Positions 1 to 7,945 of a stretch of 64,000 nucleotides of DNA are shown piece by piece. The notes beneath the pieces are model-generated. The model saw only the letters and a program-made list of their open reading frames with translations, did no database searches and was not told the origin of the DNA. Source of the stretch: JANRKB01 sp033763695 (GTDB taxonomy: Bacteria; Planctomycetota; Phycisphaerae; Phycisphaerales; UBA1924). The translations under genes and the position numbers were made by a program. Location: assembly GCA_033763695.1 (NCBI GenBank), contig JANRKB010000031.1:1-64000 (forward strand), read 5' to 3'. Position 1 is the first letter of the stretch. Each line of letters starts with the position of its first letter.

Positions 1-127
1 CCCGCGGGTTGGCGCACTGGATCGGGGCGTGCGGCATGTCGTGCCGACGTGTTCACATCGGCTCGTGGCCTTGCTGGTCCTGATTCGCGGCGTTCCACGC
101 GGGTGTGCGGTGGCGCGGGCCTGAGCG

Positions 128-385
128 TTAGTCCTGGTGGCCACGCTTGGCGGGGATCACACCGGCGGCGATCACCGCGGCAAACAACAGGGCACCGCCA
201 AGGTACATCATGATCACCGGCGCGTCGTCGAACTTGTTGTTCAGCGACGGGGGCAGCGGCGGCGTCGGGGCGTTGGACTCCTGGCCCATTGCCGTGCCGG
301 CCACAGCCATCCATCCGCACGCACCTGCGATCAGGTTGCAGGCGTGCCGGTGCATCAGTTTCACGATCGTGCCGCGGGTCTTCAT
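128..385 (-). CDS. Small secreted/membrane protein, unknown function
   Basis: An 85-residue protein. I start it at the internal ATG at 385 because an AGAGGA Shine-Dalgarno sequence precedes it and the upstream extension looks non-coding. Residues about 12-35 form a signal-peptide-like hydrophobic stretch ending near AMGQ. A short Pro/Asn-rich segment follows, then a second hydrophobic helix (VIMMYLGGALLFAAVIAAGV) and a short basic tail. The likely topology is a mature region with one membrane helix in the cell envelope. It lies divergently from the ABC ATPase, so the two may share a control region. I do not recognise the family. Confidence 0.6.
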   Translation of the reverse strand: MKTRGTIVKLMHRHACNLIAGACGWMAVAGTAMGQESNAPTPPLPPSLNNKFDDAPVIMMYLGGALLFAAVIAAGVIPAKRGHQD

Positions 386-513
386 GGCGTGGTCCTCTGG
401 GGGGGATGTTACGGCAGGGGGGCCAAGGGGGCAATGCCCTGCCCGGAGGACCGAGTGCTGGCGGGGCTGGGTCCGGCGGTGTTCGGTTCGCCCGGTCGGT
501 ACCATCGGTTCCG

Positions 514-1350
514 ATGGCCTTGGTCGCGACAGACATGTCGTTCGCTTATCCGGCGTCGGGCCGGACCACGCGCGGGGGCGGGGCGGCGGCGCCGGTGCTG
601 GCGGGGGTGTCGCTGCGGCTTGCGCCGGGGCGGCTGACGGCGATCATCGGCCCAAATGCTGCGGGCAAGTCGACGCTGCTGAAACTGCTCTTGGGGCTGA
701 TGCGGCCGACGGCGGGGCGGGTAGAGCTTGATGGCGCGGGGCTTGAGGCGCTGTCGCATGGGCGGCGGGTGCGTGCGCTGGCGTACGTGCCGCAGAGTTC
801 GAGCCTGGCGTTCTCGTATGCCACCCGCGATGTGGTTGCGATGGGCCGGCTGGTGGAGGGCGGCTCTGGGTCGGCCGAGGCGGTGGACGCGGCCCTTGCG
901 CGGGTGGACATGCTGGCGCAGGCGGACGTGCCCTTTGCGCACTTGAGCGCGGGCCAGCGTCAGCGGGTCACGCTCGCGCGGGCGCTGGTGCAGCTGGAGC
1001 TGGCGTGCGAAGGGACGCGTGTGCTGCTGTGCGATGAGCCGGTGTCGGCGATGGATCCGCGGCACGCGCTTGAGGCCATGAGCCTGCTTCGAGATTTGGC
1101 GGTCCGCAAAGGAGTTGCGGTGGGCGTGGTGCTGCATGATTTGTCTGCCGCACTGCGATTCGCCGATGACGCCGTGGCGCTGGGTGCCGATGGCCGCGTG
1201 CTGGCTGCGGGGCTGGCGGCGGAGGTGCTGCGGGCCGAGGTGCTCGAGCGGCTCTTCGGCGTCGCGTTTGTGGTGGTCCAACAGCCGGGCGTGCGGGCGG
1301 TCGTGGTGGGTGAGGCGTCTGGCACGCTCGACGCGCCGGCCAGCCAATGA
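514..1350 (+). CDS. ABC transporter ATP-binding protein, FepC/BtuD/HmuV type
   Basis: A 278-residue ATPase subunit that would energise an importer of iron chelates, heme or cobalamin. Walker A is GPNAAGKST (residues 46-54), the signature is LSAGQ (144-148), Walker B is VLLCDEP (170-176) and the switch His is in VLHD (H208). The loop KLLLGLMRPTAGRV and the Q-loop AYVPQSS match FepC-like ATPases. The ATG at 514 is chosen because homology begins immediately after it; the open frame upstream looks non-coding. No FecCD-type permease lies next to it. A BtuF/FecB-like lipoprotein is encoded 5.5 kb downstream, so pairing them is inference. The substrate cannot be read from the sequence. Confidence 0.88.
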   Translation: MALVATDMSFAYPASGRTTRGGGAAAPVLAGVSLRLAPGRLTAIIGPNAAGKSTLLKLLLGLMRPTAGRVELDGAGLEALSHGRRVRALAYVPQSSSLAFSYATRDVVAMGRLVEGGSGSAEAVDAALARVDMLAQADVPFAHLSAGQRQRVTLARALVQLELACEGTRVLLCDEPVSAMDPRHALEAMSLLRDLAVRKGVAVGVVLHDLSAALRFADDAVALGADGRVLAAGLAAEVLRAEVLERLFGVAFVVVQQPGVRAVVVGEASGTLDAPASQ

Positions 1351-1430
1351 TTCGACGATCGATCGGAGAGGCTTGCGGCGTGTGCCGCCGCGGGCAAGTG
1401 AACTGCGACTGACGTGCGAAGGAGCCGACC

Positions 1431-2213
1431 ATGAACAACCAGCTGTATGTGCTCTTGTTCGTGGTCGCGGTGTCGGTCATTCGCATCATCGTGCAAAACC
1501 TGCAGGAGCAGGCGGCCAAGAAGAAGGCGCAGGAGCGCAAGTTGCGCGAGCAGGACGAAGCACTGCGTCAGGGGCCGTCGGCACAGCGTCAGGCGGAAGA
1601 GGCCGAGCGTCGGCGCGGCGACGAGATGATCGCGATTCCTGGGGCGCAGTCGTCGTCGGGCGGCACGCAGTCGAGTGATCCGCTGGCGGATCTGTTGCGA
1701 CGGATTCCCGGCGGCCCGGGCACGCCGGGCACGACGGTGCCGATGCCTCCGCCGCGGCGGGCGTCGAAGCCGACGGAACTGGAGCGCGCGCGCGAGGTGG
1801 GTCGTCGTCGGGCCGAGGCGACGCGTCGGAGCGAGGACGCACGCGCCAAAGCGCAGACCACGGCGAATCGGGCGGCAGGGAATCTGCCGCCCGAGTTGCG
1901 ACCGGCTCCGGTGCCGACGCGTGCGAGCCAGCAGCCCGCGGCCCAGAACCGACCCCAAGGAAGGCCGCAGAAGCAAGCCCAAAGCCGGCCGGCGAAACCC
2001 CAGCGTGCTCAGGCGCTGGTGACGGAAGAAGAACTTGATGAGCGGCGGCAGCATGCGCGGCAGATCGAGCTGGCGGGGGCCAAGGCCGAGGCGCAGGTCG
2101 CCAAGCCGCGCGGTGCGATGATTGGCGGCACGCGGATGACGGCGCGGGAGTGGCGTCGGGCGATCGTGGTGCGCGAGATTCTGGCTCCGCCGCTGGCGCT
2201 GCGCGAGGAATAA
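1431..2213 (+). CDS. Membrane-anchored, coiled-coil, low-complexity protein of unknown function
   Basis: 260 residues. An AAGGAG ribosome-binding site lies 7 bases before the ATG. An N-terminal helix (about residues 5-22, YVLLFVVAVSVIRIIV) should anchor it. It is followed by a charged Glu/Arg/Gln/Lys coiled-coil (about 23-65), then a Pro/Arg/Gln/Ala-rich disordered region. The last 60 residues are more ordered and contain GAMIGGTRMTAREWRRAIVV. The layout (short TM, charged helix, disorder, compact C-terminus) recurs in planctomycete hypothetical proteins. I do not recognise a named family. It follows the ABC ATPase by 80 bases on the same strand and could be co-transcribed. Confidence 0.7.
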   Translation: MNNQLYVLLFVVAVSVIRIIVQNLQEQAAKKKAQERKLREQDEALRQGPSAQRQAEEAERRRGDEMIAIPGAQSSSGGTQSSDPLADLLRRIPGGPGTPGTTVPMPPPRRASKPTELERAREVGRRRAEATRRSEDARAKAQTTANRAAGNLPPELRPAPVPTRASQQPAAQNRPQGRPQKQAQSRPAKPQRAQALVTEEELDERRQHARQIELAGAKAEAQVAKPRGAMIGGTRMTAREWRRAIVVREILAPPLALREE

Positions 2214-2216
2214 AGA

Positions 2217-2244
2217 AAACGGCAACGCTCGCGCGATGCCGTTT
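2217..2244. terminator. Bidirectional intrinsic terminator
   Basis: Perfect 8-bp stem AAACGGCA/TGCCGTTT with a 12-base loop between two convergent genes. The minus-strand side is followed by a T-rich run (TTCTTTATT) and the plus side by GGCGTTTTG, so it can serve both. Confidence 0.55.
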
Positions 2245-2298
2245 GGCGTTTTGCTCTCGTGTTTGCGTCGCGCCATCGAATCGGCGCGGCCGGGGCGA

Positions 2299-3630
2299 TT
2301 ACCAGTACAGCCCCTCGTACCCGCCGCCCGCCTTGCGGAGTTCGGCGACGTTCATGAGGTCGATAACGCGCTGGCCGGGCTTGAAGTTCACGCCCGCCCA
2401 CGTCTGCGGCTTGAGGCGATGGCTGACGATCAGCACGTCGGCCCAGCCGATGACCTCGCTGAGGTTCTGGGTCATCAGTTCGGTGAGGTGCGGCACCATC
2501 TGGAACGCGAAGCTGCGGTTGGCGCCGACGAGAGCCTGCACCGACAGGTGTTCGTCATAGATCTTGACCGGGTGGCCCTTGCCGGTGAGCTGCTGGACGA
2601 CTTCGACGATCGGGCTTTCGCGGACGTCGTCGGTGCCCTCTTTGAAGGCCAGGCCGATGATGCCGACCTTGGGGCGGCTCTCGCTGATCACGCGCTTGAG
2701 CAGGGTCTTGATCTGCACTTCGTTGCTGTCGATCGCGCCCGCGAGCATGGGGAGCTTGGTGGCGGTGTCGCGGGCGGCGTCGAGAATGCCGCGGAGGTCC
2801 TTGGGCAGGCATGAGCCGCCGAAGGCGAAGCCGGGCTTGAGGTACTTGGGGCTGATGTTGAGCTTGGTGTCGGCGCAGAAGACGTCCATGACGCGATGGC
2901 TGTCGACGCCGAGCGTCTTGCAGATCATGCCGATTTCATTGCCGAAGGTGCACTTGATGGCGTGGAAGCAGTTGTCGGCGTACTTCACCATCGCGGCCTC
3001 TTCGGGCGAGAGGAAGAATGTCGGGCAGGTGCCCAGGCCCGGGTGGTTGGTGGTGGGGTACATCGTCTTGCAGATCTCGGCGGTCTTGGCGTCGGTGGGG
3101 CCGAAGACGATCTTGGGAGGGTTGTAGAAGTCGTAGACGCTCACGCCCTCGCGCAGGAACTCGGGATGGCAGACGTAGCCAAGGCCCTCGCCGAACTTTC
3201 GGCCTGAGGACTGCTGCAGGATGTCCATCAGGCGGCGATGGATGTTGGGCAGGCTGGTGGAGCGGCTCATCACGATGTAGTGCGGCTTGTTGTGGCGGCG
3301 GATCGCTTCGCCGATCTGGGCGCACACGGTCTCGAGGTAGACGGCGTTGACGCCGCCGCTGGGCGTGCTGGGCGTGCCGACGCAGACGAGCGCGGCGTCG
3401 GAGCTCTTGATGGCATCGTCGGCGTCGGTGGTGGCGCGGAGCAGGCCGTTCTTGATGGCCTTCTCGAGCAGTTCGGGGAGGCCTTCTTCAACGATGGGCG
3501 GCTTGCCCGCGTTGATGAGGTCCACCTTCGCCTTGGAGACATCGCACCCGATGATCGTGTGGCCCAGATCGGCCAGACAGCCGCACGACACCGCACCGAC
3601 GTAGCCGAGACCGAAAACTGCGATCTTCAT
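2299..3630 (-). CDS. GDP-mannose 6-dehydrogenase-like nucleotide-sugar dehydrogenase
   Basis: 443 residues. It belongs to the UDP-glucose/GDP-mannose dehydrogenase family, which oxidises a nucleotide sugar to the uronic acid with 2 NAD+. The N-terminal Rossmann motif is GLGYVGAVSCGCLADLG. The catalytic Cys lies in FGGSCLPKDLRG. The C-terminal substrate domain begins near KVGIIGLAFKEGTDD. AlgD-like details (GSCLPKD rather than GSCFPKD, INAGKPPIVEEGL, and an ending in GLYW resembling AlgD's EGICW) favour GDP-mannose over UDP-glucose, though Ugd activity cannot be excluded. The product would feed uronate-containing exopolysaccharide. No alginate cluster surrounds it. The ATG at 3630 has a GAGGG ribosome-binding site. 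Confidence 0.9.
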   Translation of the reverse strand: MKIAVFGLGYVGAVSCGCLADLGHTIIGCDVSKAKVDLINAGKPPIVEEGLPELLEKAIKNGLLRATTDADDAIKSSDAALVCVGTPSTPSGGVNAVYLETVCAQIGEAIRRHNKPHYIVMSRSTSLPNIHRRLMDILQQSSGRKFGEGLGYVCHPEFLREGVSVYDFYNPPKIVFGPTDAKTAEICKTMYPTTNHPGLGTCPTFFLSPEEAAMVKYADNCFHAIKCTFGNEIGMICKTLGVDSHRVMDVFCADTKLNISPKYLKPGFAFGGSCLPKDLRGILDAARDTATKLPMLAGAIDSNEVQIKTLLKRVISESRPKVGIIGLAFKEGTDDVRESPIVEVVQQLTGKGHPVKIYDEHLSVQALVGANRSFAFQMVPHLTELMTQNLSEVIGWADVLIVSHRLKPQTWAGVNFKPGQRVIDLMNVAELRKAGGGYEGLYW

Positions 3631-3925
3631 GGCGAACCCTCAAAAATGCCGACCGACCCGTCGCGGCGCGGCACCTTTGGCCGCACCCGGGTCTGGACTG
3701 TAGATCGGCAGAATCCCTGCTTGATGTGATCGGCGCAAAGACTTTCCGCCGCCCGCAACGGAACCGGCCCGGAGAACTTCTAGGAGCGACGAACCATTGG
3801 GTCGCCGACGCCCTACACATGCCAGACGAAGCGTGCCAGACGGCATAGACCAGATATGCTTGCTCGCGCCAGCCTGGGTGGAATCTCAGCGGCTTGGCCA
3901 CGCCACACGAGTCAGGGAGCGACGG

Positions 3926-4264
3926 GTGCAGATCGCGCGGAGCGCAAGTTTGACGGTTTTCACGGCATTGGCGACCCTTTGGGCCGGCCTGCTCGTGGTT
4001 CTGGGCATGTGGGTGATGTTCAGCCTAAGCCAGCGCATGCCGCTTCTGGCACCCGTGCTGCAGTGCGGCGGGTTGGCCGCGGTTGCGGGCGGACAGTTTG
4101 TGTTCATGGCATGGGTGGCTGACCGATTGCTCCCGGGAGCGGCACGCCGCGTGGTCGGCCCGCTTGAGGTGTTCAGCTTCCTCGTCTTTGTCGGGGGGCT
4201 GATTGGCACCGTGTGGTTCCTGCTCGGGCCGATTGCGGCTCCTGCGGGCGGAGGCGGACACTGA
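3926..4264 (+). CDS. Small three-helix membrane protein, unknown function
   Basis: 112 residues from a GTG at 3926, chosen because AGGGAG lies 7 bases upstream and the predicted helices start just after it. Three hydrophobic segments are visible (about residues 10-33, 43-68 and 78-103), ending in a Gly-rich GGGGH tail. Its TGA overlaps the ATG of the next gene (TGATG), so translation is coupled to the 881-residue protein. It is the first gene of a three-gene operon with the BtuF/FecB-like lipoprotein. No family recognised. Confidence 0.65.
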   Translation: MQIARSASLTVFTALATLWAGLLVVLGMWVMFSLSQRMPLLAPVLQCGGLAAVAGGQFVFMAWVADRLLPGAARRVVGPLEVFSFLVFVGGLIGTVWFLLGPIAAPAGGGGH

Positions 4265-6909
4265 TGGCGGGCGCATCTCGTATCGAACTCTCGAGCAACG
4301 TTCGCCAGGCCGGAACTTCGGCGCGGCGTCACGCGCCGCTGTGGTCGCTCGCCGCGTTGCTCGCGGCGTCGGCGGGTCTGACGTGTGCGAGCCTCGCCTT
4401 GGCCCAGCCCGAGGCGGCGAAGGGCAACGCTCCGGCGATTGATGCGGACGTGGCGGCCGTGCAGGCCAAGGCCCGCGCGCTGCTGAAGGACTACACGTCG
4501 CGAGCGATTGTGCGGCTGGGACTGCTCGATCTGCGGCTGCGGCCCGACCCGACGCCCGAGGACTATCGCATCGCCGCGCTGGTGATGAGCATTGGTGATG
4601 GCATCCAGCCGGGCGAGGCAGAAACCCTGCGGCGGATTGCCGATTGCTCGTGGAATGGAACGGACGAACAGGCCGCCATCGATGCGACCACGCGCCTGGT
4701 GCAGGCGGACCCCACGGATCGCGTCGCGATTCTGCGCGTGGTGTCCGCGACGATCGCGCGGATGCAGACGGCGGAGGAGCGGCTCGCGGCGTACGAGAAA
4801 CTGCTGGGCGCGGGCGGCGCGCGTCTGCCCGCGGTGGTGCGCAGCCGCCTTGCGCTCGATTGTGCACTGCTGATGCGCGAGCGTGGCGACGAGCAGGGGT
4901 TCATCGATCGCCTGCAACAGGCGACAAGTCTGGATGCGACCAACAAGGAAGCCGCGCTGCTCGCGTCGGCGTATTACGCCGAGCGTTCCACCGATCCTAT
5001 GGGGCGGCTGGAGATGCTCGCGAACCTGCTCTACAGCGACCCGATGGACCCGGGTGTACATGACCAACTCTCGGCGAGCCTGGCGCAGGGCGGCGCGTTT
5101 GTCGGTGCGAAGCGTCTGTGGAACAACGCGCGGACGCTGATGGCCCAGGGGGCACGCGAACGCGGTTATGACGCCGAGGTGCGCTCGCTGGTGCATGATT
5201 GGCTCGCGGGTGGCGCGACGGACATCGTGCGCACGCTCAACAAGCGGCTCGCCGCCGATCGCGAAGTGAAGGCGCGGCAGATCGAGGCGCAGACGCGCAG
5301 CGGCGTATCGCTCACGGATGCGGGCAAGGTGGAGGATCAGCGGCTGGCGCAGCCTGTCGATCGCGTGCGTGTGCTCGCGGCGCTCGCGAGCGGCGATCGC
5401 ATTACGTATGAGACGGGCTGCGTGGATATGGCGCGCTCGGGACTGTCGCTGCTCAAAGAGGCGAACGACCCGCAGATCGAACTGCTGATGCCGCGCGATG
5501 AGGCGCTGGCGTTTGCGCAGCGTGCGCAGGTCACGGCGGAGCTTGTCGCGGCGATCTGCGGCGTCACCGGGCCGGAACTCACGGAGAATCTCACGAGCAT
5601 CGAGAGTTCGGGCCTGGCGGATGATCCGCGACTGGCGGTCGCGCGGGTGGCCCGCGCGCTGGAGACGCTGGGCACCGAGGCCGCGATGGGTGAACTGCTC
5701 AAGGTGGATTTTGCCGCCGACGAGAGCGGCGAAGCGGAAGCGGCGGCGTCGATCTTGGTCGCCGAAGCGTTGAAGAAGCAGAACAAGCGTGAGCAGGCCG
5801 CGGGCGTGCTGCGCCAGACGGCGCGGAAGCACATCCTGCTGCCGATGGGGGCGCTGGCGTGGAATCGCTATCAGCAGATCAAGGGGCCGGATGAGCGATT
5901 GACGGCGCAGGCGGCGGCGATGGATGCGTTTGCGGACAATGTGCCGCGCTGGATTGATCAGGCGATCAACGACCCGCGCTCGATGATGGCGTTGGACGTG
6001 CAACTTGAGAAGACGACGCTGCCCGCGCTGCAGCGGCCGGTGGCGAAGGTGCGGATTCGCAACGTCTCGCCGATCCCGCTGTCGCTGGGGCCGGATCGCA
6101 CGATCAACAGTCGCTTGATCTTCGCACCGCGGATGGATGTCGGCATCGCCGCGATGGGCCAGCTTGCGCTGCCCGAGATCGTCGAGGCTGATCGTCGTCT
6201 GCGGCTTGAGCCGAACGAGACGCTGGAGTTTGATGCGTTCCCGGACATCGGGTTCACGGGCTGGCTGAGCGAGTCGGCATGCGCGGACGTGGTGCGCTGT
6301 CGCTGGCGCGTGCTGCAGGGCTTCCGCAGCAATGAACAGGGCGTCATCGAGCAAGGTCCCGGGTGCCTGAGCACCGAGACGGCGGCGCTGGTGAAGAACC
6401 CGCTGCCGGAGGCGACGCTTGATCCGGCGGAGCTGCCCGAGCGCGTACGCACCCGCGATGAGTCGGAACTGCTGCCGATCGCGGTGGTGCTGCGGGCACG
6501 CACGATGTCGCTGGGCGCGATCAAGGAAGACGACAAGGATCGCGGCGCGCTGGTTGATCAGGCCAAGGCTGTGATTACGGCGTTTGTTGAGCGCTATCCG
6601 ACGCTCAGCCCGCTTGCGCGGCAGATGTTGCTCGCGGTGCTGCCGCAGCAGACCCAGTTCCCCGCGATGGCGGACTTTGATCGTCTCTCGCTGCAGGAGC
6701 AGGATCCGAAGGTGCTGGCGATCGCGCTGGTGACGCGATGTGCCGATCCGGCTGATGCCGCGCTGGCCGCGGCGGCGGAGTCGGCGGATCCGACGCTGCG
6801 CGAAGTGGCGGGGTTGCACAAGGCGAGGCTGGCGGGCGCGGGGATGTGTTACGCGCGGCTGACGCCGGATATCACGGCCTTTAACCCGCCCGCCGAGACC
6901 GCGCCGTGA
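4264..6909 (+). CDS. Large secreted helical-repeat (TPR-like) protein, unknown function
   Basis: 881 residues. The start at 4264 overlaps the preceding stop by one base. Residues about 25-50 (LWSLAALLAASAGLTCASLALAQ) form a signal peptide, possibly with an N-terminal cytoplasmic extension. The mature part is rich in helix-turn-helix units with Ala, Leu and Glu spacing typical of TPR-like solenoids (for example residues about 140-290). A beta-richer segment near 590-720 (LDVQLEKTTLPALQRPVAKV, PNETLEFDAFPDIGF) resembles an immunoglobulin-like fold. It ends in a GTGA overlap with the substrate-binding lipoprotein gene. Coupling suggests the three products act together in the envelope; no function is assigned. 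Confidence 0.75.
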   Translation: MAGASRIELSSNVRQAGTSARRHAPLWSLAALLAASAGLTCASLALAQPEAAKGNAPAIDADVAAVQAKARALLKDYTSRAIVRLGLLDLRLRPDPTPEDYRIAALVMSIGDGIQPGEAETLRRIADCSWNGTDEQAAIDATTRLVQADPTDRVAILRVVSATIARMQTAEERLAAYEKLLGAGGARLPAVVRSRLALDCALLMRERGDEQGFIDRLQQATSLDATNKEAALLASAYYAERSTDPMGRLEMLANLLYSDPMDPGVHDQLSASLAQGGAFVGAKRLWNNARTLMAQGARERGYDAEVRSLVHDWLAGGATDIVRTLNKRLAADREVKARQIEAQTRSGVSLTDAGKVEDQRLAQPVDRVRVLAALASGDRITYETGCVDMARSGLSLLKEANDPQIELLMPRDEALAFAQRAQVTAELVAAICGVTGPELTENLTSIESSGLADDPRLAVARVARALETLGTEAAMGELLKVDFAADESGEAEAAASILVAEALKKQNKREQAAGVLRQTARKHILLPMGALAWNRYQQIKGPDERLTAQAAAMDAFADNVPRWIDQAINDPRSMMALDVQLEKTTLPALQRPVAKVRIRNVSPIPLSLGPDRTINSRLIFAPRMDVGIAAMGQLALPEIVEADRRLRLEPNETLEFDAFPDIGFTGWLSESACADVVRCRWRVLQGFRSNEQGVIEQGPGCLSTETAALVKNPLPEATLDPAELPERVRTRDESELLPIAVVLRARTMSLGAIKEDDKDRGALVDQAKAVITAFVERYPTLSPLARQMLLAVLPQQTQFPAMADFDRLSLQEQDPKVLAIALVTRCADPADAALAAAAESADPTLREVAGLHKARLAGAGMCYARLTPDITAFNPPAETAP

Positions 6910-7853
6910 GCAGGGCAGTGCCCAGCGGTGCACGCCGCGTGTTGATTGGCGTTGTCGTCGCGCTGGTTGCGAGTGCGTTTGTCGGGGTTGGGGCGTGCTC
7001 GCGCAAGGAACCAGAGAAGAAGGCTGCGGCGGGCGAAGTGAACACGCCGCGCGTGGTGGCGCTCAGCCCCGCGATCGCGGCGATCATGCGCGACGAGGGG
7101 TTCGAGCGATTGATCGTCGGGCGGCATGCGTACGACATTGTGCTGCCGCGTGCGATTCCGTCGTGCGGCGAGCAGGGCACGCTTGATTACGAGGCGCTTC
7201 TCGCGACGCGGCCGTCGCATGTGCTGGTGCAGTGGGGCAAGCAGGAGTTGCCGGCGCGGCTGTTGGAGCTCGGACGCCAGCAGGCGTGGCACGTTGAAAG
7301 CATCGACATCCTGACGCTCGAACAGATCGATCAGGCCCAGCAGCGGGTACACGAGCTGCTTGATCCTGCGCGGCCGGTGGATCGGGCGCGATTGACGAGC
7401 GCGCGGATTGACGCGCTGAAGGCGGCGAATCCGGATCTTGCGTCGCGCGGGCGGGTGCTGCTCATCGCGAGCGCGGGCGCGACGTTTGGCGTGCTCGGGC
7501 CGGGCTCATGTCATGCGCAGGTGCTTGAGCGACTGGGCGTGCGGGCCGCGAAGATCGACGGCGGGCCGTGGAGCACGATGGATGCGGAGGACATCTTCGC
7601 GCTTCGGCCGGACGGCATCATCGTGATCCAGCCGCGGGCGTGGGGTGCGCCAGCAAAGACGTGGACGCATGATGAAGTGCTCGGGTTGCTGGCGGGCGCG
7701 GCACGGCTGGATCTGGCAGCGATTCGCGAGAAGCGACTCGCCGTGATCGATGATCCGCTGGCGCTGATCCCCAGCACATCGATGGCGGACTTTGCCGCGG
7801 ATGTCGCGCGTGCGGTGGGGGCGTGGGGGCCGGTGGAGACGACGGCGCGATGA
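6906..7853 (+). CDS. BtuF/FecB-like periplasmic substrate-binding lipoprotein
   Basis: 315 residues from a GTG overlapping the upstream stop (GTGA). The signal peptide ends in a lipobox, GVGAC, with the lipidated Cys at 31. The fold matches class III binding proteins for cobalamin, heme or siderophores. The N-terminal lobe carries RVVALSPAIAAIMRDEG and LDYEALLATRPSHVLVQWG, a long linker helix follows (about 145-170), and the C-terminal lobe carries VLLIASAGATFGVLGPGSC and the MDAEDIFALRPDGIIVIQPR block. It would deliver a ligand to an ABC importer; the FepC-like ATPase at 514-1350 is a candidate partner, but no permease is seen. Ligand unknown. Confidence 0.8.
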   Translation: MSRAVPSGARRVLIGVVVALVASAFVGVGACSRKEPEKKAAAGEVNTPRVVALSPAIAAIMRDEGFERLIVGRHAYDIVLPRAIPSCGEQGTLDYEALLATRPSHVLVQWGKQELPARLLELGRQQAWHVESIDILTLEQIDQAQQRVHELLDPARPVDRARLTSARIDALKAANPDLASRGRVLLIASAGATFGVLGPGSCHAQVLERLGVRAAKIDGGPWSTMDAEDIFALRPDGIIVIQPRAWGAPAKTWTHDEVLGLLAGAARLDLAAIREKRLAVIDDPLALIPSTSMADFAADVARAVGAWGPVETTAR

Positions 7854-7875
7854 GGGATGTGGCAGCAGCAGCCCG

Positions 7876-7911
7876 CACGATCACGCGTTTCAGAGCGAAC
7901 GCGTGATCGTG
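7876..7911. terminator. Perfect 14-bp hairpin between convergent genes
   Basis: CACGATCACGCGTT pairs perfectly with AACGCGTGATCGTG across an 8-base loop, exactly between the convergent lipoprotein gene and hisS. There is no good T-tract on either side, so it is terminator-like by position and stability only. Confidence 0.5.
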
Positions 7912-7945
7912 GCACAAAGGCAAGACTGGCGTCCGCCTTCATTTC

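Noticed and set aside
3886..6933. A 1015-codon open frame on the minus strand
   Set aside because: It lies opposite the operon genes, is Arg/His/Gln-rich and has no signal, motif or ribosome-binding site. It is a shadow of the codon bias of the real plus-strand genes.
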